Of a DNA stretch of 64,000 nt, positions 15,927 to 25,130 are shown piece by piece (the stretch's first letter is position 1; each line of letters starts with the position of its first letter). A program made the position numbers and the translations under genes. The DNA is from Parapontixanthobacter aurantiacus. GTDB taxonomy: Bacteria > Pseudomonadota > Alphaproteobacteria > Sphingomonadales > Sphingomonadaceae. A model generated the notes under the pieces. It was not told the origin of the DNA. It worked only from the letters and a program-made list of their open reading frames with translations, and made no database searches. The stretch spans positions 1,622,975 through 1,686,974 of the forward strand of contig NZ_WTYW01000001.1 of the NCBI RefSeq assembly GCF_009827635.1, given 5' to 3'.

Positions 15927-16655
15927 TCAAGCGGCGCGCGAATTGTTTTCCCGCCAGAGGGGAAATTGCAACAGACGCCCCTTTGCGATCAGCAGCGCCC
16001 GAATGTCGCTCGCAGGTTGCAGCGCCCGCACGATGGCAGGATCGCCAGCCGGCATCCCAGCGGTCAGCGCACCGAAGGCCGGCGCGACGAGGCGGCATGC
16101 ACTGTTCTCCTCCCCCTCGCACTTGCTCACGACGACGCAGGGGCGGCGTATCTTCCGGCGGTTGATGCTGAGTTCGAGCCGCGGGTGGAAATGGCCGGAA
16201 ATCTCCGGACGCCGCTCGCCCCGCTTTGCGATGTGGCGCAGGACCACCCCGCCAAGTTCCATTTCCGGAAGGACGGTACCGCCGCAGGATGCTTCCATCG
16301 ACACCGTGTCGGTCCCGTCGTCATGGTTGCCGGTGATCCAGGTCCAATCGACCATTCGCGTCAACGCACCGAGCATTCCCGCCGCATGATCTTCCAGCCG
16401 AAGCGCGCCGCGTCGATCGTGGAAATTGTCGCCCAGTGTAATGACCCTCTTTGCATCGGTCAGCCTAATCGCATCGGCGACGCGTTCTAGGGTTTCCCGG
16501 CTGTCATAGGGCGGAAGGGGTTGGCCGTGGCTGGCGTAGAAGCTCGCCTTTTCGAGGTGCAGGTCCGCCAGCAGCAGGGCGCGCTGGCGCGGCCAGTAAA
16601 GCGCGCGGCTTTCCAGCAGAAACCATTCCTCGCCAGCGAACGAAAGGGGAACCAT
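15927..16655 (-). CDS. pdeM: metallophosphoesterase of the ligase-associated PdeM type
   Basis: The 242-residue calcineurin-like phosphoesterase shows the metal motifs in order: LLADLHLEKASF (D-x-H), TLGDNFHDR (GDxxxxR-like), WITGNHDDG (GNH[DE]), and ISGHFHPRL (GHxH). The N-terminal ALYWPRQRALLLADLHLEKA and PPYDSRETLERV stretches are typical of the PdeM group, found with ATP-dependent DNA ligase and Lhr-type helicase genes. Those partners are not in this window, so the repair role is from family knowledge. The ATG at 16655 fits family starts; it is divergent from hemF. Confidence 0.82.
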   Translation of the reverse strand: MVPLSFAGEEWFLLESRALYWPRQRALLLADLHLEKASFYASHGQPLPPYDSRETLERVADAIRLTDAKRVITLGDNFHDRRGALRLEDHAAGMLGALTRMVDWTWITGNHDDGTDTVSMEASCGGTVLPEMELGGVVLRHIAKRGERRPEISGHFHPRLELSINRRKIRRPCVVVSKCEGEENSACRLVAPAFGALTAGMPAGDPAIVRALQPASDIRALLIAKGRLLQFPLWRENNSRAA

Positions 16656-16718
16656 GCACGTCCCTTGCCGCAAGCCTTCGTACATGGCAAGGCCGGATCG
16701 CATGAACGGGATCGAGCG

Positions 16719-17576
16719 ATGAGCGACTGGGACAAGCATACGGAGCGCGCCAAAAAGGCGTTCGAGGAACTGCGCGACGACATCTGCGCGGAGTTCGAGG
16801 CGATCGAGCGAGAGGCCGGTTCCGATGCAAGTTTTAATTATTCGCCATGGGAGCGGGTCGAGGAAGGCAACGAGAACCCGGGCGGCGGCGTCCGCGGCGT
16901 CATGAAAGGCAAGGTGTTCGAGAAGGTCGGCGTCAACGTTTCGACCGTGCACGGCAACTTCGCGCCGGAATTCGCTGCCAGCGTTAACGGGGCGAGCGCA
17001 GAAAATCCGGGCTTCACGGCGACCGGCATCAGTCTTGTCGCGCATATGGCGAACCCGCACGTCCCTGCCGTCCACATGAACACGAGGTTCCTGACCACCG
17101 GCAAGGCGTGGTTCGGCGGAGGTGCAGACCTCAATCCCCCGATACCCTACAACGAGGATACGGCGGATTTCCATGCGGCCTTTCGCGCGGCATGCGCGGC
17201 GCACAACCCGACCTATTACGAGCGTTTCTCGAAATGGGCGGATGAATATTTCTACATTCCGCACCGCCAATGTCATCGCGGCGTGGGAGGAATATTCTAC
17301 GATCATCTCGAATGTGACGACGATCCGTCCTTCGAGCGGAACTTCGCCTTCACGCGGGATGTCGGACGGACATTCCTGCAGATCTTCCCGCAGATCGTGA
17401 GACGTCGGATGGAGAGCGCCTTCGACGATGAAGATCGGCAAAGGCAGTACGAATGGCGGGGTCGTTACGCGGAATTCAATCTCGTCTATGACCGGGGAAC
17501 GCTTTTCGGACTGAAGACCGGGGGCAACATCGATGCGATCCTGATGAGCTTGCCCCCGATCGCGACTTGGAACTGA
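16719..17576 (+). CDS. hemF: oxygen-dependent coproporphyrinogen III oxidase HemF
   Basis: HemF decarboxylates coproporphyrinogen III to protoporphyrinogen IX with oxygen, late in heme synthesis. The 285-residue protein carries the family signatures PAVHMNTRFL, WFGGGADLNPPIPYNEDT, KWADEYFYIPHRQCHRGVGG and EFNLVYDRGTLFGLKTGG. It starts at ATG 16719 (MSDWDKHTERAKKAFEEL). Earlier in-frame starts run through the divergent pdeM gene and are rejected. No second oxygen-independent enzyme is seen here. Confidence 0.96.
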   Translation: MSDWDKHTERAKKAFEELRDDICAEFEAIEREAGSDASFNYSPWERVEEGNENPGGGVRGVMKGKVFEKVGVNVSTVHGNFAPEFAASVNGASAENPGFTATGISLVAHMANPHVPAVHMNTRFLTTGKAWFGGGADLNPPIPYNEDTADFHAAFRAACAAHNPTYYERFSKWADEYFYIPHRQCHRGVGGIFYDHLECDDDPSFERNFAFTRDVGRTFLQIFPQIVRRRMESAFDDEDRQRQYEWRGRYAEFNLVYDRGTLFGLKTGGNIDAILMSLPPIATWN

Positions 17577-17664
17577 GCTGAACTCTCCGACCGCCGTTCG
17601 AACTGTGCAGATATGACACGGTGAGCGGACTTAACGCGAACGCCATGGTTAATCGTCTTGGCGC

Positions 17665-19290
17665 GTGAATTGGCGCGAGATACTGCAATTCGCTCGGAAC
17701 GCAGCCAACTACGAAGCCGCCGTCAGCGGCGCGAAAAGGTCGAACTTGGACAAGACAAACGCCCATAGCCCGCGCGGTCTTGCTCTTGCGACGATGCTGC
17801 TGTCGATCGTCCTGCTCTGGCCGGCTTATCTCAATTGCGGACCGTTCTGGTTTCCGGATACCAGCACATATATTCGCGGGGCGGACGCGGCGACAGTGTG
17901 GCTGACCGGCTCGCCATCGGAATGGTCCGACCGGCTTGCGATCGAGCCCGCAGAACCCGTTGTCGCTGACGACGCTGATACCACTGCGCAGAACGAGGCT
18001 TCCGCTACCGGCTCCGCGAAGTCGCGCGTCGTGCCGACGCAGCCCGTCATATCCGGGCGTTCGATCTATTACGGGTTCCAGCTATACCTTCCCATGCGGT
18101 TTCTCGGGCCGTGGGCGGCGGTGTTCCTGCAGTCGCTTATCGTTGCCGGATTGCTCGTCTTCGCCTTGCATCTGCTGTTCCGCGAGACGGGGGCACTCGA
18201 AAAGCGTGGCTTGTTCTTCGGCAGCCTCGTCCTTCTCGCCCTTGTCACGCCGCTTCCCTATTACACCGCGATGCTGATGCCGGACGTTTATTCAGGAATT
18301 ATAGTCCTTCTTCTCAGTGTCCTGCTCGTGTTTTGGTCGCGACTGTCGACCGGCGAGAAAGCCGTCCTTCTGATAGCCTCGGGCATTCTTGCGACGTTTC
18401 ATACCACGCTGCTTCTGCTGACGGTCACGACTGGCCTCCTGGCTGCGATCATCCACTGGCCCCTGCGCTCCGCATGGAAGCCGCTGCTGCGAGCTGCACC
18501 TGTCCTCATCATTGCCGTGCTTGCAGGAACGATGTTCGATTGGGGTATCGAGAAAGCGCTCGATCGAAAGCCGGTCTCGCCCCCGTTTCTTTCGGCCCGG
18601 CTCGTAGCCGACGGTTCGGGCAGCGCCTATCTTCGCAAGACCTGTTCGCAGGATGCGGACCGCTGGGCGTTGTGCGCGCATCTCGACAAGCTTCCGCTGG
18701 AAAGCGACGAAATGCTTTGGGACGAGCGGCCCGGCAAGGCTGTCTTCTGGACGGCGCAACTCGCGGAACAGCAGCGTCTGTCGGCGGAAGACAAGCCGTT
18801 CTTCCTGCACGTGCTGGCCGACGACCCGTTCGGTGTCATCGGCGATGCGATCAGGGGCACGGCAATCCTGATCGGCAGCTACGATCTGGTCGCGTTCAAT
18901 TATCCCGATTTCCATATCAACGAAATATCCGAGAAATATCCGTCAGAAATCGGCGAGGGCATCAGGTCGACTCTCGCAGCGAAGAAGGCGATGCCGGTCG
19001 CCTTCATTGGCTGGAGCACGCTGGCAGTGGTGCTCGTAAGCTTCGGCTTAATGGCCGCAATCTGCTATCGGGTCTGGCAGGGGCGGGAAACGATAGCGCG
19101 CGGAGCCTGGCAGGTGACGATCCTGTTGCTCGGAGGATGGTTGGCAAACGCGGTGATCTGCGGCGCGTTGTCGAGCCCGACCGACCGCTATCAGATGCGG
19201 CTCGCCATTCTGGTGCCCCTCGCTGCGGTAACCCTTGTCGCCGCGCGGCAGCGCAAGCACGCGACGATCAACGGTGCGCTGACCGCCTGA
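17665..19290 (+). CDS. polytopic membrane protein, possible GT-C type glycosyltransferase
   Basis: The protein has up to 541 residues with about ten hydrophobic helices (first at about 42-58, MLLSIVLLWPAYLNCG). Its first periplasmic loop contains FWFPDTSTYIRGADA, a D-rich loop of the kind seen in GT-C transferases, and a long loop sits between about residues 300 and 400. I do not recognise a precise family. It converges on a GtrB-like and a GtrA-like gene, a combination that in other bacteria builds and uses polyprenyl-phosphate sugars. The GTG start at 17665 has no obvious Shine-Dalgarno; ATG 17794 just before the first helix is an alternative. Confidence 0.7.
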   Translation: MNWREILQFARNAANYEAAVSGAKRSNLDKTNAHSPRGLALATMLLSIVLLWPAYLNCGPFWFPDTSTYIRGADAATVWLTGSPSEWSDRLAIEPAEPVVADDADTTAQNEASATGSAKSRVVPTQPVISGRSIYYGFQLYLPMRFLGPWAAVFLQSLIVAGLLVFALHLLFRETGALEKRGLFFGSLVLLALVTPLPYYTAMLMPDVYSGIIVLLLSVLLVFWSRLSTGEKAVLLIASGILATFHTTLLLLTVTTGLLAAIIHWPLRSAWKPLLRAAPVLIIAVLAGTMFDWGIEKALDRKPVSPPFLSARLVADGSGSAYLRKTCSQDADRWALCAHLDKLPLESDEMLWDERPGKAVFWTAQLAEQQRLSAEDKPFFLHVLADDPFGVIGDAIRGTAILIGSYDLVAFNYPDFHINEISEKYPSEIGEGIRSTLAAKKAMPVAFIGWSTLAVVLVSFGLMAAICYRVWQGRETIARGAWQVTILLLGGWLANAVICGALSSPTDRYQMRLAILVPLAAVTLVAARQRKHATINGALTA

Positions 19291-19294
19291 ACCT

Positions 19295-20167
19295 TCAGTT
19301 CTGGGAGCGCTTGTCGATCATGTCGGCAAGCAGCGTGAACATCCCCGTATTGAAGCTGAAAAGGTAGAGTAGCAGCGTCTTCTCGGTCAGGTCGCCGTTC
19401 CATATGTCGAAGCCCAAACTGACCGTCGCCGCCAAAAACAGGATTGCCACGAGCGGCAGGAACGCCCGGATCGGAGCGAAATAGGTTCCGGTCCGCATGA
19501 TGATATTAAGAAAGCGCAGCGTGTCGCGCACCGGTTTGATCTTCGACTGGCCTACGCGTGCAGCGTAGCTGATCGGAATGAACTGCACCTGCCGCCGCGT
19601 CGTCAGCATGGCGAGCGTGATGGTGATGGTGAAGCTGAACCCGTTGGGATAGATGCCGAGAAACTTGCGTGCCGTCTCCGCCCTGAACACCCGCAGTCCG
19701 GAATTGATGTCGGGCACGGTCCGGCCCGCGATCCAGGACACCCAGCGCTTCAGGAAGATCTTCGGCACGGCGCGCACCTTCGAATAGACAACCCCCGGTC
19801 CGGTGCGCGAGCCAACCACCATGTCCTTGTCGCGGCAGGCGCGGGCGAGTTCGAGCAGGCGGTCATTTGGATAGGTTCCGTCGGCATCGGTAATCGCGAT
19901 GAGTTCGGTCTTTGCCGCCTGTAATCCGGTCTTCAGCGCCGCGCCATAACCCTGGTTGTATTCGTGATGGAGAACGCGCAGCCGCGGGTAATATTTCACC
20001 AGTAGCTCGAGGATCTCTGCCGTCCGGTCGCTCGACCCGTCGTTCACCACCATCAACTGCCCCTGCGCTTCCTGCGCAATGGGATGCAGTTCCTTCACCG
20101 TATCCTCGATCGAGCCTTCCTCGTTATAGGCGGGAACGATGATTGTCAGATCGACGCTGTCAGACAT
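19295..20167 (-). CDS. GtrB/DPM1-like glycosyltransferase family 2 protein
   Basis: The 290-residue GT2 enzyme begins SVDLTIIVPAYNEEGSIEDT. It has the metal-binding DAD in ITDADGTYPND near residue 98, and the DPM1-type stretch RWVSWIAGRTVPDINSGLRVF. Two C-terminal hydrophobic helices (FLPLVAILFLAATVSLG and LYLFSFNTGMFTLLADM) place it in the GtrB-like class, which transfers a sugar from its nucleotide carrier to polyprenyl phosphate on the cytoplasmic face. The sugar cannot be told. The ATG at 20167 begins the catalytic domain. A gap of 148 bases follows the gtrA-like gene on the same strand. Confidence 0.88.
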   Translation of the reverse strand: MSDSVDLTIIVPAYNEEGSIEDTVKELHPIAQEAQGQLMVVNDGSSDRTAEILELLVKYYPRLRVLHHEYNQGYGAALKTGLQAAKTELIAITDADGTYPNDRLLELARACRDKDMVVGSRTGPGVVYSKVRAVPKIFLKRWVSWIAGRTVPDINSGLRVFRAETARKFLGIYPNGFSFTITITLAMLTTRRQVQFIPISYAARVGQSKIKPVRDTLRFLNIIMRTGTYFAPIRAFLPLVAILFLAATVSLGFDIWNGDLTEKTLLLYLFSFNTGMFTLLADMIDKRSQN

Positions 20168-20315
20168 TGAATAATCCGTTTCGATGGAATTGGGTTGGGC
20201 AGGGAAGGAGGCGAGATGGGTTCGGAAGCGCGCCCATCTTCGCGCGGCACCGCGATGACCGTCCACCTACCGCGTGAGCGTTGCGGTATGGTAAAGGGCC
20301 TCTTCGCGACACCCC

Positions 20316-20726
20316 TTATCTTTCCGCAAAAAGCCAGCGATAGGCGAAGAACTTGATGGTGGCGGAGGCGGCGAGAACGATGAGCAGGACTGGCACGTAG
20401 GTCAGCCCGCTATACTCCAGCAGCGCGATGAAGGCCCCGTATTCGGCAAGGCGAAACGCGCCGTTCGTCACGATATAAGCTGCGATGTCGCGTCTCCAGT
20501 CGTTGCGGCTCTTGAAGACGAACACCCGCATCAGCACCATGTTGCCGAGATAGGCGGTGGCGAAACCGATCGCGACTGCGATCCTTTCGGGAACGGCAAA
20601 GAACTCGTGCAGGACGATCGGCAGGAGGAACGACATCGCCGCGCTGAATCCGGTCGAAACGGCGAAGCGCAGCAACTGGCCGATCAGCTTGCCGTGCCGG
20701 TTCGCGAATGTTCCCTGCCCCCTCAT
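20316..20726 (-). CDS. GtrA family membrane protein
   Basis: The 136-residue protein has four hydrophobic helices (LLRFAVSTGFSAAMSFLLP; IAVAIGFATAYLGNMVLMR; a third near 80-98; a fourth VLLIVLAASATIKFFAYR) and the family-type ending KFFAYRWLF. GtrA proteins are proposed flippases of lipid-linked sugars. The neighbouring GtrB-like transferase supports that role. Start is taken at ATG 20726. Confidence 0.83.
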   Translation of the reverse strand: MRGQGTFANRHGKLIGQLLRFAVSTGFSAAMSFLLPIVLHEFFAVPERIAVAIGFATAYLGNMVLMRVFVFKSRNDWRRDIAAYIVTNGAFRLAEYGAFIALLEYSGLTYVPVLLIVLAASATIKFFAYRWLFAER

Positions 20727-20839
20727 CGCGCTGCGCCTCGTTCCCTTCGTGCGGCATGTCAAGAAATTGCTATCGTCGTGCCTGCCGGAACGCACAAACC
20801 CCTTGCCCTTCGCGTAAAAGCCATCAACCTTGAGAGAAG

Positions 20840-22930
20840 ATGTTACGGCAATACGAACTGGTCGAACGGGTCAAGGCTTACGACCCCGACGCCGACGAGG
20901 CGATGCTGAACCGCGCCTATGTCTATACCGTGCAAAAGCACGGCAGCCAGAAACGCGCGAGCGGCGATCCCTACTTTTCGCATCCGGTCGAGGTCGCCGG
21001 ACTGATGACCGACCTGAAGCTCGATCAGGAAACGATCGTCACTGCCCTGCTTCACGATACGGTCGAGGATACGCTCGCCACTATCGAGGATATCGAGGCG
21101 AATTTCGGCGGAGAGGTCGCGCGCCTCGTCGACGGGGTGACCAAGCTTTCGAAGATCGAAACCATGCCAGAGGACGAGCGCGCGGCGGAGAACCTGCGCA
21201 AGTTCCTGCTCGCGATGAGCGAGGACATCCGCGTCCTGCTCGTCAAGCTGGCCGACCGGCTGCACAACATGCGCACGCTGCATTTCATCAAGAGCCCCGA
21301 GAAACGCGCCCGGATCGCGCGTGAAACGATCGAGATCTATGCGCCTCTCGCCGAACGGGTCGGCATGTACGAATATATGCGCGAGATGCAGATGCTCGCC
21401 TTCCGCTATATCGAGGCCGAAGCATACGAAACGATAACCCAGCGCCTCCAGCAAATACGTGAAAGCGATACCGGGCAGGTCGATGCGATCGCACTGGCGA
21501 TCAAGCAGGCTCTTTCGGAGGCAGGGCTGAAGGTCGAAGTCTCCGGCCGGGAGAAGCACCCCTATTCCATCTGGAAGAAGATGGCCGAGCGCCACGTCAC
21601 CTTCGAACAGATCACCGATATTATGGCGTTTCGCGTCATCACCGAAAACGAGGCCGATTGCTACGCAGCTCTGGGCGTCCTGCATACCGTGTGGCAGTTC
21701 ATCCCCGGTCGGTTCAAGGACTACATCTCGACGCCTAAGAACAACGGCTATCGCTCGCTTCACACCTCGCTGATTTACGAGAACTCAATGCGTGTGGAGG
21801 TCCAGATCCGCACCCGCGTGATGCATCGCCGAAACGAATTCGGGCTGGCGGCGCACTGGGCCTACAAGCAGGGCGACCGGCCCGACGGACAGGTCGGCTG
21901 GTTACGCGATCTCATCGAAATCGTCGATGCGAGCCACGATCCCGAGGAACTGATGGAGCATACGCGGCTCGCCATCTATCAGGACCGAATCTTCGCCTTC
22001 ACGCCCAAAGGCGCCCTGTTCCAGCTTCCCAAGGGCGCGACGCCGGTCGATTTCGCCTTTGCCGTGCACACCGATCTGGGGGCGCAAATGGTCGGCGCGA
22101 AGATCAACGCCCGCCACATGCCCTTGCGCACGCAGTTACAGAACGGCGATGTCGTCGAAATCATCAAGGCCGAGGACGCGGAACCGCAATTGTCCTGGCT
22201 CGGCTTTGTCGTCACGGGCAAGGCGCGTGCGGCCATTCGCCGGGCGGTGCGCGCGAAGGAACGCGAGGAAGTAAGCGAGCTCGGCAGCAAGCTGTTCGAC
22301 GAAATCGTCGAGCGTATTCCGTCGAAAATCGGCAAGAAGGCACGCGCTGGGGCAGTCGAACGGCTCGGCCTCGAAGACGAGGACGCGCTGATGTACGCTA
22401 TCGGCGCGGCGAAGATCACCGATCGCGAAGTGATGGAAGCGCTCGTCCCGGGCTCGACGGCGGACCTTGCACCGAACGACGACTGGGCGCAGCAGGGCAA
22501 GGCAATCTCAATTCGCGGTCTGACGGCGGGCGTCGGCTTTCACCTTGCCGAATGCTGCCACCCCGTTCCGGGAGACCGGATCGTAGGTATCAGGAAACGC
22601 GATTCCGGTGTCGAGGTTCACGCGATCGACTGCATCACCCTCGCCAACGGGATCGACGACGACTGGCTCGACCTGTCCTGGGGGTCGCGAAGCGCGGGCG
22701 CGGTCGGTCGGCTTCGCATAACGCTTTACGACAGGATGGGCGCGCTGGCCGAAATGACCGGCATCCTTGCGAAGAACCACGTGAATGTGAAGAGCATCGC
22801 GCTCGTGCAGGAGGACGCGCCCTTCGCCTCCTGGGAGGTGGACCTCGAAGTGCAGGATCTCGCGCATCTGACACGAATCCTCAGCGCGCTACGGGCTAGT
22901 GATGCGGTCACCCAAGCGGAGAGGATCTGA
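20840..22930 (+). CDS. rsh: bifunctional (p)ppGpp synthetase/hydrolase, RelA/SpoT homologue
   Basis: Rsh makes and degrades the alarmone (p)ppGpp in the cytoplasm. The 696-residue protein has all domains in order. They are an HD hydrolase at about 25-180 with HDTVED at 72-77, a synthetase with GREKHPYSIWKKM, DIMAFRVI and TPKNNGYRSLHT near 300, a TGS domain from about 380, a helical and zinc-finger-like region (LAECCHPVPGDRIVG), and a C-terminal ACT domain (YDRMGALAEMTGILAK). Both active sites look intact, as expected for the single Rsh of alphaproteobacteria. It overlaps the VOC gene by one base. Confidence 0.95.
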   Translation: MLRQYELVERVKAYDPDADEAMLNRAYVYTVQKHGSQKRASGDPYFSHPVEVAGLMTDLKLDQETIVTALLHDTVEDTLATIEDIEANFGGEVARLVDGVTKLSKIETMPEDERAAENLRKFLLAMSEDIRVLLVKLADRLHNMRTLHFIKSPEKRARIARETIEIYAPLAERVGMYEYMREMQMLAFRYIEAEAYETITQRLQQIRESDTGQVDAIALAIKQALSEAGLKVEVSGREKHPYSIWKKMAERHVTFEQITDIMAFRVITENEADCYAALGVLHTVWQFIPGRFKDYISTPKNNGYRSLHTSLIYENSMRVEVQIRTRVMHRRNEFGLAAHWAYKQGDRPDGQVGWLRDLIEIVDASHDPEELMEHTRLAIYQDRIFAFTPKGALFQLPKGATPVDFAFAVHTDLGAQMVGAKINARHMPLRTQLQNGDVVEIIKAEDAEPQLSWLGFVVTGKARAAIRRAVRAKEREEVSELGSKLFDEIVERIPSKIGKKARAGAVERLGLEDEDALMYAIGAAKITDREVMEALVPGSTADLAPNDDWAQQGKAISIRGLTAGVGFHLAECCHPVPGDRIVGIRKRDSGVEVHAIDCITLANGIDDDWLDLSWGSRSAGAVGRLRITLYDRMGALAEMTGILAKNHVNVKSIALVQEDAPFASWEVDLEVQDLAHLTRILSALRASDAVTQAERI

Positions 22931-23292
22931 TGGGCATCGTCGGCCTTGACCACGTACAACTCGCCATGCCGCGCGGCGGTGAGGTACGCGCGCGCCGGTT
23001 CTATCGCGACCTGCTCGGAATGCAGGAGGTCGAAAAACCTGCACATCTGCAATCGAACGGAGGCTGCTGGTTCGAGGGCGGCGACGCGCATATTCATCTG
23101 GGCGTCGAGGATGAATTCGTTGCGGCACGAAAGGCGCATCCCGCGCTGCTGGTCGACGATCTGTCGATGTTCGTCGCGCGCCTGGGCAAGGAAGGCGTCG
23201 GTTTTACTCCCGGCAAACCGCTCGAGGGTTACGAACGGGGCGATATAGAGGACCCGTTCGGCAACCGCATCGAACTGATGCAACGGCTTTAG
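22930..23292 (+). CDS. VOC (glyoxalase/bleomycin-resistance) family protein
   Basis: The 120-residue protein has the two beta-alpha-beta-beta-beta modules of the vicinal oxygen chelate fold. GLDHVQLAMPRGGE carries the first metal histidine, RFYRDLLGMQEVEKP follows, and the C-terminal DPFGNRIELMQ carries the usual glutamate. The reaction is not predictable. Its ATG overlaps the last base of the rsh stop (TGATG), so it is co-translated with rsh. It converges with the cyclophilin gene by four bases. Confidence 0.85.
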   Translation: MGIVGLDHVQLAMPRGGEVRARRFYRDLLGMQEVEKPAHLQSNGGCWFEGGDAHIHLGVEDEFVAARKAHPALLVDDLSMFVARLGKEGVGFTPGKPLEGYERGDIEDPFGNRIELMQRL

Positions 23293-24281
23293 TCAGCGTC
23301 TCGTCTGACCGGCACCGGGATATTGCAGATGTCGGCGCCACCTGCCGGCGCGATGAAGAAGGGATCGCGTCGATTGGCGCGCGCTTCGGCATATCGAGCG
23401 AAGGTCTCGCTCTCTGTCGAGAGATATTCGAACGAGGGTTGTTCGGCCGGTGGCAGATCACTGGCGACGCGGATGGTCTGGATGGGCACCCGCTCCTCGG
23501 CGCTTTCATAGAAGCCAAGATTGCCCGTCCCGCGCGGCAGGCTCGAAAGATGCTCGATCCCTTCGATCACCCGCCCGACCAGCGCAATGTTACGGTCGAG
23601 ATGGCGCGGTGCATGGCCGATCACGGTGTAAAGCTCTGCGCCCGACCCTGTGTCCGGCGAGTAGCCACGCCCGACCCCGACCATGCCGTAGCAATGCACG
23701 GGCCATCGGTCCGACTTGTCGGGATACTGACGAAAGGCAAACGGCCAGCCGCTCTCGAATGTTGCGGAACTCGCATAGGCGTCTCGCAGGATAGGGGTCG
23801 GCCAACCTTCTCTGGTAGTAGGACTGAAGTCAGCTTCTATGTCCGGAGAAATCAGGCCAACCGGCACGCGCGCCGTGTAATCCCCTTTCCCCATCATCCG
23901 CAGCCCCTCCGGCAGTGGCTTCGCCTCGCCGGTCGCCTCCGGGTTGTCGTAATTCGGATCGCCCCACTGGACGACGTAGTTGTCTTGTACGCGGTTGACG
24001 CTGATGTCATCGTACCAGCCGCTTCGCGCCAGCAGGCGAATGTTTTCCACCCAGCCCTGACTGAAAGGCGCAGGCATTAGCTGGATCACGACCTTGCGTT
24101 CCGTACCGTCCGCTGCCGGGGCCAAGGTCATGACCAGCAGGTCTTCCGGAGCGATCGCGACCCAGTCGTCCGTGCTCGCCTGATCGACGATCTCGTTCGG
24201 GGACGGAGCGGGCGCGTCCTGCGCGATGGCCGGAATGGCGAAGGCAGCCAGCGCCATGACTGCGAGATAAGGCTTCTTCAT
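23289..24281 (-). CDS. periplasmic cyclophilin-type peptidyl-prolyl isomerase
   Basis: The 330-residue protein starts with a signal peptide (LAVMALAAFAIPAIAQDA) at ATG 24281. The cyclophilin fold is spread over about residues 45-250, with DDISVNRVQDNYVVQWGDP replacing the classic FHRVIxxFMxQGGD. GMVGVGRGYSPDTGSGAELY and DRNIALVGRVIEGIEHL follow. Several catalytic positions differ from textbook cyclophilin, so isomerase activity is likely but not certain. A C-terminal tail of about 80 residues is unassigned. Confidence 0.84.
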   Translation of the reverse strand: MKKPYLAVMALAAFAIPAIAQDAPAPSPNEIVDQASTDDWVAIAPEDLLVMTLAPAADGTERKVVIQLMPAPFSQGWVENIRLLARSGWYDDISVNRVQDNYVVQWGDPNYDNPEATGEAKPLPEGLRMMGKGDYTARVPVGLISPDIEADFSPTTREGWPTPILRDAYASSATFESGWPFAFRQYPDKSDRWPVHCYGMVGVGRGYSPDTGSGAELYTVIGHAPRHLDRNIALVGRVIEGIEHLSSLPRGTGNLGFYESAEERVPIQTIRVASDLPPAEQPSFEYLSTESETFARYAEARANRRDPFFIAPAGGADICNIPVPVRRDAD

Positions 24282-24321
24282 GGCGCTCACTTTGCCATGA
24301 CGCGCCGTAAAGACAAGCCGC

Positions 24322-24726
24322 TCAGCCCGCCGCATCTTCGAGGGCATGCATATCGTCATCGCTCAGACCGAAATGATGACCGACTTCGTGAATGAGGACA
24401 TGCGCCACCAGATGTTCGAGCGTTTCGTCGCCGCGCGCTGCCCACTCGTCGAGGATCGGGCGGCGGAACAGGCGGATGCGGTCGGGCAGTTCGCCGCTCG
24501 CCTCGATCGTCTTTTCGGTGAGCGGGCGCCCCTCGTAGATACCGGTCAGTTCGAACGGTTCGTCGAGATCGACGGCGGCGAGCGTTTCCTCGTCCGCGAA
24601 ATCCTGCACCTGTACGATGACGCCGCGCAGCATCGCCTTCATTTCCTCGGGCAGATTGCCGAGCGCCTCGAGCGCCAGCGTTTCCATCTCCGCCGCGGTG
24701 GGCGCAATGCCGATCCTTCGCTTCAT
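24322..24726 (-). CDS. zincin-like metallopeptidase family protein
   Basis: The 134-residue protein carries the zinc motif HEVGHHFG (HExxH) in LVAHVLIHEVGHHFGLSDDD near its C terminus. IRLFRRPILDEW is typical of the small alphaproteobacterial zincin family (former DUF1025/MMP-like group). A third metal ligand is probably the Asp in the SDDDM stretch. Cellular role is unknown. Its start lies 140 bases from the tRNA gene and faces it divergently. Confidence 0.85.
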   Translation of the reverse strand: MKRRIGIAPTAAEMETLALEALGNLPEEMKAMLRGVIVQVQDFADEETLAAVDLDEPFELTGIYEGRPLTEKTIEASGELPDRIRLFRRPILDEWAARGDETLEHLVAHVLIHEVGHHFGLSDDDMHALEDAAG

Positions 24727-24865
24727 CGCAGCCTTTCGCTAGGGGTTCGGCGGGGTTTGCGCAATGTTGCTCAGGCAGTTTGCTCGCAAATGTCTGGCTT
24801 GCCGCGCTTGCCTTGCCCCGTGCCTGCCGCTACAGGCGCTTCTCCTTGCCAGGCAGGACGAATGC

Positions 24866-24956
24866 GGAGCGGTGGCCGAGTGGTCGAAGGCGCACGCCTG
24901 GAAAGTGTGTATACGGTAACCCCGTATCGAGGGTTCGAATCCCTCCCGCTCCGCCA
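24866..24956 (+). tRNA. tRNA-Ser (anticodon GGA)
   Basis: The class II tRNA has acceptor stem GGAGCGG/CCGCTCC, D arm GGCCGAGTGG and anticodon loop CTGGAAA with anticodon GGA. The long variable arm characteristic of tRNA-Ser follows, then the T arm GAGGGTTCGAATCCCTC, discriminator G and an encoded CCA. It reads UCC/UCU codons. It is the last backbone feature before the AT-richer stretch that carries a recombinase. Confidence 0.97.
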
Positions 24957-25130
24957 CTTAGTCTGGCTCGTTGGGTTCCATCAGAGAATATCTCGGTACT
25001 AGGGCGCAAAACCGCGCTTCTTCAACGAGAAAGCCGTACCACGAAGAATATGAGATAGGCAGCTCGCCGTCTCCCTTGCGTGCATTCTCTTGGAATGTTC
25101 GCCGGGCTAGAAGTGAACTTTTCGCACGTC

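Noticed and set aside
18111..19367. 418-codon plus-strand frame inside the polytopic membrane gene
   Set aside because: Out-of-frame shadow; arginine-rich, whereas the other frame encodes regular membrane helices.
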